Source: Thermoleophilaceae bacterium (lineage in GTDB: Bacteria; Actinomycetota; Thermoleophilia; Solirubrobacterales; Thermoleophilaceae). Taken from it: DNA of 64,000 nt. Each line of letters opens with the position of its first letter. The stretch's first letter is position 1. Positions 24,341 to 31,444 of this stretch are shown piece by piece. The translations under genes were made by a program, and so were the position numbers. The notes below the pieces were generated by a model, which made no database searches, was not told the origin of the DNA, and saw only the letters and a list, made by a program, of their open reading frames with translations. The stretch is from NCBI GenBank assembly GCA_036378175.1, contig DASUWY010000001.1:1-64000 (forward strand), written 5' to 3'.

Positions 24341-26724
24341 CTGCCTTCGCTCAGGGTGGCCGCCGCGCCCGGTGTGAAGCCGCTGAGGTTGAGCGCGAAG
24401 AGCGAGAGCAGCGAGCCGCAGACCGACGTGGCGACGATGGCGAAGTTCGGAAGGGCGAGCTCGAAGAAGTCGCGCAGCGGCGGCACGAGCAGCACCACCA
24501 CGTAGACACCGGCGAGCGCGATCACCGCAAGCGAGACGATCGTGCGCCGGCGCATCCCGGTGGCCTCCAGCACGACGATCAGATAGAGGCCGAGCACTAT
24601 CAGGACGGTGATCGCGACGGTGCGGGCCTCGATCAGCGGCAGCCGCAGCGGGTGCAGCGCGAACAGGTAGCTCGCGAGCACTCCGATCCCCACGAGCGTC
24701 CCGGCCGGCACGGCGAAGCGAGCCACCTCGCGCGCGAAGTTCGCTGAGCGCCACGGCCCGCTGCTCGGCGCGAGCGCCAGGAAGAAGGTGGGGATGCCGA
24801 TCGTGACGGTGGCGGCCAGGCTGAAGTGGCGCGGCAGCAGCGGATACGCGGTGGTGGTCGTCCCCACGAGCAGGATGAGGAAGGCCGCGAACGAGGACTT
24901 CGTCACGTACAGCTTGGCCACGCGCTGGAGGTTGCGGAGTGCCTGGCGACCCTGCTCGACCATCGGCGGCACCACCGCGAAGCTCCCGCGCACGAGCACG
25001 AGATCGGCCACGCTGCGGGCCATCTGCGCGCCGCTGCCCTGCGCGATCGCGAGACGCGACGCCTTGAGGGCCGGCACGTCGTTCACGCCGTCGCCCACCA
25101 TCGCCACATAGCGGCCGGCCGCCGCCAGCGCCTCGACGAAGCGGCGCTTGTCCTCGGGCGAGACGCGTCCCACCACCCCGGTTCGCAGGGCCACCTCGCG
25201 GAGACGCTCGGGCTCCGCCGGCAGGTCCGCGCCCGCAAGGGGCGGCCCGTTCAGCGGAATCCCGGCATCGCGCGCGATGGCCGCCACCGTCTCCGGGGCG
25301 TCGCCCGAGAGCACCTTCAGCTCAACGTTCTCACCGAGCAGGTAGCGCACCATCTCGCGTGTGTCGTCGCGCAGTTGCTCGCCCAGCGCCACCAGTCCGA
25401 GCACGTCCAGCCCGGGCGGTGGCGGCGCGCTGCCCTCGGCCCCGCCGAGCGGTGCGCTGCCCCGCGCGAGGGCCAGCACGCGCCGCCCGGCCGCCGCATC
25501 GCGTTCCGCCTCCTCGGCGAGCGCCCCGAGTTCGAATCGCTCCGGCGCGCCCAGCACGAGCACCTCGCCGCCGTCGAACTCGAGGGCGCTCCACCGCCGC
25601 TGCGACGAGAAGGGCACGCGATGGACCACCTCGTCGGGCTCGGCGGGAAAGCCCTCCGCGATGGCGGTGAGCGTGGTGTTGCGCTCGGTCGCGCTGGCGG
25701 CGTAGCGGCCGAGCGCGCTCACAACCTCGTCCCGGTCGAGCCCCGCGCGCGGGGTCACATCCACGACCCGCAGCGTGGCCTCCGTGAGCGTGCCGGTCTT
25801 GTCCGTGCAGATCACGTCAACGGCGGCGAGCGACTCGATCGCGTTGAGCTGCTGCGCGAGCGCCCCTCGCCCTGCCATGCGCAGGGAGGCGACCGCGTAG
25901 GTGAGGCTCACGAGCAGCACGAGTCCCTCGGGCACCATGCTGAGTACGGCGGCGGTGGAGGTGGACACCGCGTCGCTCACGCCGGCCTGCCTGCGCCAGA
26001 GCGCGTAGCCGAGGATCGCGCCGAGCGCGACCATCAGCCCCACGAGCCAGAAGAGCAGGCGGTTCACCGCGCGCTCGAGCGGCGAGCGAGGATGGCGAAA
26101 CGCCCTCGCCTCGCCGGCCACCCGCTCCGCGTAGCTGTCCGGCCCCACGGCCTTCACCACGTACGCGCCGCCTCCTTCGACCGCGAACGAGCCGGAGCGC
26201 ACCTCGTCGCCCGCCTCCACCGCCACCGGTTCCGATTCGCCGGTGAGAATCGACGCGTCGATCCCGAGTGCCTCCGCCTCCTCCACCTTCCCGTCCGCCA
26301 CCACCTGGTCGCCGGCCTTGAGTCGCACGAGGTCGCCGGTCACCACCTCGTTCACAGCGAGCTCGCGCACCTGGCCGTCCCTCACCACGGTCGCCGTGGG
26401 GGCCACGAGCGCCGCGAGGCGGTCCAGCGCGTGCTTGGCGCGCACCTCCTGAACGATGCCGATCGACGTGTTCGCCACCAGCACACCGAGGAAGAGCGCG
26501 TCCCGCGGGTCGCCGAACGCGAGCGTGAGCACGCCGAATACGACGAGGATGAGGTTGAACACGGTGAGCGTGTTCGCGCGCACGATGCTGGCGTAGGAGC
26601 GGCTGGTGGCCGGCGGGCGGACCTCGCCGCGCTCCTCGAGCCGCCGCTGCGCCTCCGCCTCGCTCAGCCCCGCGGACGGGAAGGCAGACGGCGACCGCTG
26701 GAGCTCAGCGGGCGTGGAGCTCAT
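24337..26724 (-). CDS. Cation-transporting P-type ATPase, 795 aa
   Basis: ATP-driven membrane pump. Actuator TGES at 161-164, MVPEGL (263-268) in the fourth membrane helix, phosphorylation site DKTGTLT with Asp308, and hinge MVGDGVNDVPAL. The proline-glutamate M4 motif fits P2/P3-type cation pumps rather than CPx heavy-metal pumps. Two N-terminal spans, two more around 222-275 and several C-terminal ones. ATG 26724 was chosen because it starts the actuator-side N-domain directly; the frame continues upstream but is low in coding character. Ion not determinable. Confidence 0.9.
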   Translation of the reverse strand: MSSTPAELQRSPSAFPSAGLSEAEAQRRLEERGEVRPPATSRSYASIVRANTLTVFNLILVVFGVLTLAFGDPRDALFLGVLVANTSIGIVQEVRAKHALDRLAALVAPTATVVRDGQVRELAVNEVVTGDLVRLKAGDQVVADGKVEEAEALGIDASILTGESEPVAVEAGDEVRSGSFAVEGGGAYVVKAVGPDSYAERVAGEARAFRHPRSPLERAVNRLLFWLVGLMVALGAILGYALWRRQAGVSDAVSTSTAAVLSMVPEGLVLLVSLTYAVASLRMAGRGALAQQLNAIESLAAVDVICTDKTGTLTEATLRVVDVTPRAGLDRDEVVSALGRYAASATERNTTLTAIAEGFPAEPDEVVHRVPFSSQRRWSALEFDGGEVLVLGAPERFELGALAEEAERDAAAGRRVLALARGSAPLGGAEGSAPPPPGLDVLGLVALGEQLRDDTREMVRYLLGENVELKVLSGDAPETVAAIARDAGIPLNGPPLAGADLPAEPERLREVALRTGVVGRVSPEDKRRFVEALAAAGRYVAMVGDGVNDVPALKASRLAIAQGSGAQMARSVADLVLVRGSFAVVPPMVEQGRQALRNLQRVAKLYVTKSSFAAFLILLVGTTTTAYPLLPRHFSLAATVTIGIPTFFLALAPSSGPWRSANFAREVARFAVPAGTLVGIGVLASYLFALHPLRLPLIEARTVAITVLIVLGLYLIVVLEATGMRRRTIVSLAVIALAGVYVVVLLVPPLRDFFELALPNFAIVATSVCGSLLSLFALNLSGFTPGAAATLSEGS

Positions 26725-26955
26725 GTGGCCACCGCGTCGCGTGGCCCTGGGCGCGTGGCGGCGTCCCCGAGGCTCAGCTCGCGCTCGACCGGACGGACTA
26801 GCGTCGCACCCGTCGGCATGGGCCACGAGCGTAGCCCGTGCCCGCGGCTCCTGCTCCCGGCGTGGCCACGTGGCGCGCGGCACCAGCTTCCGCTTCTGAT
26901 CGCCGACCGGAGCGCCTAAGCATTCCCCCAAATTGTTACGGGGGCGACTTTTCCG

Positions 26956-26979
26956 GTTTACATCCGGCCGTCCGGGTGA
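26956..26979 (+). promoter_or_regulatory. SigB/SigF-type promoter of sigF
   Basis: GTTTAC (26956-26961), 12-base spacer, GGGTGA (26974-26979), close to the GTTT-N12..15-GGGTAT consensus of the SigB/SigF group, 143 bases upstream of the sigma gene it would drive. The 26725-27122 gap holds this and a CCCCC/GGGGG hairpin near 26925-26944. Confidence 0.5.
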
Positions 26980-27122
26980 TACTCCATCGAGAGGCAACGC
27001 CACGACGGTCGACGTCCTCTCTCGAGGGGGCGTCCTCCACCGAAGTGCCTCAGGAGACGCAAGCGCGGTCACCCCGCTGGCCGCCACTCGGATCCTCCCA
27101 CCAACCGCAACTGGAGGGTCCG

Positions 27123-27911
27123 TTGCAAAAGCTCCTACATCCGCCTGCCACCAGGCATTCCACCAGTGCACGCCAGTACGAAGACGAGCTGTTCCAACGC
27201 TTCCATCGCGATGGCGATCTGGCCGCCCGCGGCGAGCTGGTGGAGCGCTTCCTGCCGCTCGCACGCAAGCTGGCTCGACGCTATGAGCGGGCCAGTGAGC
27301 CGCTCGACGATCTCATCCAGGTCGCGAGTCTTGGGCTGCTGAAGGCAATCGACCGCTACGACACCTCGCGCGGCGATGCCTTCTCGAGCTACGCGGTGCC
27401 CACAATCCTCGGCGAGCTCAAGCGCCACTTCCGTGACACCGGCTGGGCGCTCCATGTGCCGCGCGGCATGCAGGAGCGCGTGCTCGAGGTGAATGGGGCC
27501 GTGGAGGCGCTGTCGCGCGACCTCGGCCATTCGCCGACCCCTCAGCAGGTGGCCGTCAGGATGAACATCCCGGTGGAGCGCGTGCTCGAGGCCATGGAGG
27601 CCGGCGCGGCGTACGACACCGCGTCACTCGATCGCCCACGCCGCAACGGCGACGACGAGGACTCCGAGACGGTTGCAGACGCGATCGGAGAAGCCGAAAA
27701 CGGCTACTCGCTCGTGGAGGACCGGGCAACCATCGGTCGCGGACTCCAGGCTCTGCCCGAGCGGGAGCGAACCATCCTCTACCTGCGCTTCGCCGAGGGT
27801 CTCACGCAGGCGGAGATCGGTGAGCGGATCAACATCTCGCAGATGCACGTGTCGCGCCTCATCCGGCGCGCGATAGACCGGATGCGAGTCGTCGCCGGCG
27901 CGGCGGAGTAG
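27123..27911 (+). CDS. sigF: RNA polymerase sigma factor, SigB/SigF/SigG subfamily, 262 aa
   Basis: Alternative sigma factor for general stress. TTG start chosen because GGAGGG lies 5 bases upstream (27112-27117); the frame extends further upstream without a ribosome site. Region 2: PLDDLIQVASLGLLKAIDRYDTSRGDAFSSYAVPTILGELKRHFRD, the SigB/F signature. Region 3: VPRGMQERVLEVNGAVEALSRDLGHSPTPQQVA. Region 4: LPERERTILYLRFAEGLTQAEIGERINISQMHVSRLIRRAI. No anti-sigma (RsbW) or anti-anti-sigma gene lies beside it. A matching promoter upstream suggests autoregulation. Confidence 0.93.
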   Translation: MQKLLHPPATRHSTSARQYEDELFQRFHRDGDLAARGELVERFLPLARKLARRYERASEPLDDLIQVASLGLLKAIDRYDTSRGDAFSSYAVPTILGELKRHFRDTGWALHVPRGMQERVLEVNGAVEALSRDLGHSPTPQQVAVRMNIPVERVLEAMEAGAAYDTASLDRPRRNGDDEDSETVADAIGEAENGYSLVEDRATIGRGLQALPERERTILYLRFAEGLTQAEIGERINISQMHVSRLIRRAIDRMRVVAGAAE

Positions 27912-27921
27912 GGCTGGTTCG

Positions 27922-28176
27922 ATGCCGTACGTCAGGTGTCCGCACTGCGGGGCGTCGTGCTTCAGCGTCGCCCGCCACTCCACACGTGAGGAGTGCCCGG
28001 TGTGCGCCGGCGAGCTGAACGTCGCGCGCTGTGTGACTCAGCCGGCGCAGCTGCCCGTAAACCGCTTCTGCTCCGCGTGCGGGTCCGCCATAGAGCCGGA
28101 CGACGAGGTTGTGCGGGTGCTCGGCAGGCCGGTGCACGCCTCGTGTGCGGTGTATCGCGCCAGACGCAGCGCGTAG
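27922..28176 (+). CDS. Small zinc-ribbon protein, 84 aa
   Basis: Three Cys pairs: RCPHCGASC, ECPVCAGE and FCSACGSAI, then a CAVY end. Probable structural zinc binding with an RNA, DNA or protein partner. Lies 10 bases after sigF on the same strand, so likely co-transcribed; no function known. Confidence 0.65.
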   Translation: MPYVRCPHCGASCFSVARHSTREECPVCAGELNVARCVTQPAQLPVNRFCSACGSAIEPDDEVVRVLGRPVHASCAVYRARRSA

Positions 28177-28212
28177 GCGGTGCATCCGCCGCGACCCGGG
28201 TAGCTCGCGGAG

Positions 28213-29544
28213 ATGTCCAGCCAGGACCAGCTCGTGCCCCAGGCTTCCGTGGGGGAGACGCTCGGTGTGCTCGCGGACGTCGTGATCCCGCTCATGGCCC
28301 GCGGCGCCATCGTCAGGCGCCAGCGGGTGGTGGACGCGCTCGACCGTCTCGATGCCGACAGGCGCGCCGTGCGCCGGCTGCAGCGTCTGCGCGAGCGATA
28401 CGGGCGCGGCCCCGTGCTCCTGCGCGCGCCGGGGCGCAGGCTCGCGCTGCTCCTGGCGCCGGACGATGTGCACCGGGCGCTGGGCCAAACGCCTGACCCG
28501 TTCACCCCCGCCAACCTCGAGAAGAGGGCGGCGCTCTCTCGCTTCCAGCCGCACGCCGCCCTGATCTCGGAGGGCGCGGCGCGGGCGGAGCGCCGGCGGG
28601 TGAACGAGGACGCGCTTCAGCCGGAGCGGCCCATCCACAGGTTCGGCGATGAGATCGTGCGCAAGGTGGCCGAGGAGGCGGACGCGCTGCTGGACGACGC
28701 TCGCCGCGCCGGCACGCTCACCTGGGATCGCTTTCCGCCGGCATGGTGGCGAATGGTCCGCAGGGTGGTGCTCGGCGATGCCGCGCGCGAGGACCACTGG
28801 ATCACGGACACGCTGGCCACGCTGCGTGCCGACGCTAACTGGGCTTACCTCGCGCCCAAGCGGCGCGGGCTGCGAGACGAGTTCCTGCGCCGCGTGGAGC
28901 AATACGTACAGGGGGCGGAGCCCGCCGGCCTGGCGAGCCTCGTCGCGTCCGCGCCCGCCGGCTCATATCCACATGAGCAGGTGCCCCACTGGCTGTTCGC
29001 CTTTGACGCCGCGGGAATGGCGAGCATCAGGACCCTCGCTCTCCTCGATGCTCACCCGGAGCAGGCGGCCCGCGCACGAGACGAGGTGGGGGCCGCGGAC
29101 CTCTCGGCACCGGCGGACCTGCCCTTTCTGCGCGCCTGCGTTCTCGAAGCGGTGCGTCTGTGGCCCACCACGCCCGCGATCCTGCGGGACACAAGCGCCC
29201 CAACCAGCTGGGGCTCGGGCACCCTGCCGGCGGGCGCCGCGGTGCTCGTGTTCGCGCCCTTCTTCCACCGCGACGACGAGCGCCTTCCCTATGCGGACTC
29301 GTTCTCCCCCGACCTCTGGATGGGCGAGCAGGATCGCGACTGGCCGCTCATCCCATTCAGCGAGGGACCGGGGGTCTGCCCGGGCCGCAACGTCGTTCTG
29401 CTGACCACGAGCTCGCTCCTCGCGAAGGTGGTCGCGGCGCGTCCGCCCCGCCCTGGAAGTGGTCGCGCGCTCGACTCCGGGCGCCCCCTGCCGCGTACTT
29501 TGAGCCCCTTTCGGCTTACGTTCGATTTGGGCCGGTCCGGGTAG
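28213..29544 (+). CDS. Cytochrome P450, 443 aa
   Basis: Heme-thiolate monooxygenase. Heme-binding FSEGPGVCPGR with Cys389, ExxR in LEAVRLWPTTP, I-helix FDAAGMAS, and the PERF-like region FSPDLWMGEQDRDWPLIPFSEG. Length is standard. No signal; soluble. No ferredoxin partner nearby, so electron donor and substrate unknown. Same strand as sigF and the zinc ribbon, possibly in the stress operon. Its stop overlaps the -10 element of the next promoter. Confidence 0.9.
   Translation: MSSQDQLVPQASVGETLGVLADVVIPLMARGAIVRRQRVVDALDRLDADRRAVRRLQRLRERYGRGPVLLRAPGRRLALLLAPDDVHRALGQTPDPFTPANLEKRAALSRFQPHAALISEGAARAERRRVNEDALQPERPIHRFGDEIVRKVAEEADALLDDARRAGTLTWDRFPPAWWRMVRRVVLGDAAREDHWITDTLATLRADANWAYLAPKRRGLRDEFLRRVEQYVQGAEPAGLASLVASAPAGSYPHEQVPHWLFAFDAAGMASIRTLALLDAHPEQAARARDEVGAADLSAPADLPFLRACVLEAVRLWPTTPAILRDTSAPTSWGSGTLPAGAAVLVFAPFFHRDDERLPYADSFSPDLWMGEQDRDWPLIPFSEGPGVCPGRNVVLLTTSSLLAKVVAARPPRPGSGRALDSGRPLPRTLSPFRLTFDLGRSG
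29520..29544 (+). promoter_or_regulatory. SigB/SigF-type promoter of the ferritin-like gene
   Basis: GTTCGA (29520-29525), 13-base spacer, GGGTAG (29539-29544), at the 3' end of the P450 gene and 36 bases before the ferritin-like start. Same layout as the element upstream of sigF. Confidence 0.5.
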
Positions 29545-29579
29545 CCGAAACGGAGACCAGAAACCGGAAGGAAACGCAC

Positions 29580-30080
29580 ATGTTCGAGAGGCTCAACACA
29601 CCCCAGGAGCTCTTCCACTACAAGCTCGGCGCGGCTCTGAAGATGGAGAACACCGTGCTCTCGATGCTCGGTGACCTCGAGGAGAACGCGCAGCGCGAGC
29701 AGCTCAAGCAGCAGTTCCGGCATCACGCCGAGGAGACGCAGCAGCACATACGGAACATCGAGCAGGCGTTCCAGGCGCTGGGCGAAGAGGTGGACGACAG
29801 CCCGTGCCCCGCGATCGAGGGCCTGGAGAAGGAAGGCAAGGCGAACATCAAGAAGGCGGACGACCAGATGGTCGACGCGGTGATCCTCTCCGGCGCCGCC
29901 GAGACGGAGCACCATGAGATCGCCGTGTACGAGGGCCTGATCACCGAGGCGCAGGCGATGGGCAAGCAGGACGTGGTCCAGCTCCTGCAGCAGAACCTCG
30001 AGCAGGAGCAGCACACGCTCGAAGAGGTCAAGCACGCCACCGAGCAGCTTGCGCGGGAGCAGTTCGCGCACGCGGCGTAG
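29580..30080 (+). CDS. DUF892/YciF-type ferritin-like protein, 166 aa
   Basis: ATG 29580 follows AAGGAA by 7 bases. Four-helix-bundle protein with the family's FERLNTPQELFHYKLGAALKMENTVLSML start, FRHHAEETQQHIRNIEQAF and AAETEHHEIAVYEGLITEA, whose Glu/His residues would bind a di-metal centre. Length is normal for the family, commonly induced by stress. An apparent SigF-type promoter precedes it and a hairpin follows. Confidence 0.88.
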   Translation: MFERLNTPQELFHYKLGAALKMENTVLSMLGDLEENAQREQLKQQFRHHAEETQQHIRNIEQAFQALGEEVDDSPCPAIEGLEKEGKANIKKADDQMVDAVILSGAAETEHHEIAVYEGLITEAQAMGKQDVVQLLQQNLEQEQHTLEEVKHATEQLAREQFAHAA

Positions 30081-30105
30081 CCTCAGACTCCAGGCAGATT
30101 CACCC

Positions 30106-30132
30106 GAACCCGCCGCCTCGTGCGGCGGGTTC
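30106..30132 (+). terminator. GC-rich hairpin terminator
   Basis: GAACCCGCCGC (30106-30116) and GCGGCGGGTTC (30122-30132) form a perfect 11-bp stem with a CTCGT loop, 25 bases past the ferritin-like stop. No U-run, typical of high-GC actinobacterial terminators. Confidence 0.75.
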
Positions 30133-30174
30133 GCTCGTTCACGGGCGGCGTCGCCTACGGCAAGTATTCCGAGA

Positions 30175-30213
30175 AAGATTATGTTGTGATACATAATCTT
30201 CTCTGCCATAATC
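30175..30213. promoter_or_regulatory. AT-rich palindrome upstream of ATPase gene
   Basis: AAGATTATGT (30175-30184) and ACATAATCTT (30191-30200) are perfect inverted arms around TGTGAT, with a third half-site CATAATC at 30207-30213 reaching to 8 bases before the ATG at 30221. Strongly AT-rich against the local background; a candidate operator. Confidence 0.6.
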
Positions 30214-30220
30214 AAGCGCG

Positions 30221-31372
30221 ATGGCCAGGCAAGCGGCTCCCGCCAATCCCTTCCAGTACGGCGCTCTGGCGCTCGATGAGTCCTTTACGGACCGTCAGGA
30301 TGAGCTCGCCGAGCTGAGCGCCGACATTCGCAACGGCCAGGACGTGGTGCTGTTCGCGCCGCGGCGGTACGGCAAGTCGTCCCTCATGTGGCGCGTGGTT
30401 CAGAGGGTGGTGCAGCGTGGGGTGCTCGTCGGCCAGATCGATCTGATGAGCACGCCCACGCGCGAGAGGTTCGCCGAACGGCTCGCGAAGACCATCCACG
30501 ACGAGATGGCGTCGCGGCTCTTCAAGGCGAAGGAGCGGCTCGCGGTCTTCTCCGGTCTCAGGGTCACGCCGACCATCACGGTGAACCCGGAGGATGGATC
30601 GATCTCGTTCAGCTTCGACGCGCGTGCCGCGCGCGATGACATTGATGCGACGCTCGAGGAGCTGTTCGCGCTGCCCGGGCGGATCGCCGCCGAGCGCGGC
30701 CGTCGCGCGGCGCTTGTCTTCGACGAGTTCCAAGAGGTGGTGGAGATCGACCCCGCGCTTCCGAAGCTCATGCGCTCGGCGTTCCAGGAACAGCCGGAGG
30801 TGTCGCATGTCTACCTGGGCAGCAAGCGCCACATGATGGAGCGGATCTTCAGCGACGCGAACGAGCCGTTCTGGCGGAGCGCCAAGCAGATGGAGCTGGG
30901 CGTGATCGACCCGGAAGCGTTCAAGCCGTGGGTGGCGGAGCGCTTCGAGGACACCGGTAAGAAGGTGACGGACGGGACTCTGGACCGCGCGTTCGAAATC
31001 ACCGGCGGGCATCCGTACGCCACGCAGGAGCTGTTCTACTTCCTGTGGGGGCAGACGCCGTCGGGCGGCAGCGCGATCGCACAGCGGCTCGAGCAGGCGC
31101 TCGACGCGGCTCTTCGTTCCGAGAACGCTCACTTCGGCCTGCTCTGGGACAACCTCGCGGCGTCGCAGCGGCTCGTGCTGATGGCGCTCGCGGACGAGCA
31201 GCCGGGCCATCCGCTCACGGCGGAGTATCAGCGCCGCCATTCGCTTCCCGCCACGCCCACGGTCCAGACTGCACTTGGCGCGTTGACGCGCGCGGAGCTC
31301 GTCACCCGGTCGGGCCGGGGGGAATACACGATTGCGGAGCCGTTCCTGGCCGAGTGGCTCAAACGCCGCTAG
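30221..31372 (+). CDS. Archaeal-type ATPase (ATPase_2 family), 383 aa
   Basis: Walker A FAPRRYGKSS, Walker B AALVFDEFQEVVEIDP, the family's LGSKRHMMERIFSD and FEITGGHPYATQELFYFLW blocks, then a winged helix near the C-terminus (LPATPTVQTALGALTRAELVTRSGRGEYTIAEPFLAEWLKRR). Predicted STAND-like switch ATPase. No nuclease domain follows, unlike the longer relatives. The gene is alone, with its start just behind an AT-rich palindrome. Confidence 0.85.
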   Translation: MARQAAPANPFQYGALALDESFTDRQDELAELSADIRNGQDVVLFAPRRYGKSSLMWRVVQRVVQRGVLVGQIDLMSTPTRERFAERLAKTIHDEMASRLFKAKERLAVFSGLRVTPTITVNPEDGSISFSFDARAARDDIDATLEELFALPGRIAAERGRRAALVFDEFQEVVEIDPALPKLMRSAFQEQPEVSHVYLGSKRHMMERIFSDANEPFWRSAKQMELGVIDPEAFKPWVAERFEDTGKKVTDGTLDRAFEITGGHPYATQELFYFLWGQTPSGGSAIAQRLEQALDAALRSENAHFGLLWDNLAASQRLVLMALADEQPGHPLTAEYQRRHSLPATPTVQTALGALTRAELVTRSGRGEYTIAEPFLAEWLKRR

Positions 31373-31444
31373 CGCCGCAGACGGTGGTTGAGTCTGGGCC
31401 GCGCAGACTCAAGGATCACCCCCGCCGATCCGACCGCTTGAGTC

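Noticed and set aside
24337-27264. P-type ATPase starting at 27264
   Set aside because: The extra N-terminus is low-complexity Arg/Pro sequence overlapping the sigF leader; family N-terminus starts at 26724.
27922-28176. Anti-sigma factor for SigF
   Set aside because: No RsbW-type kinase motifs; it is a zinc ribbon.
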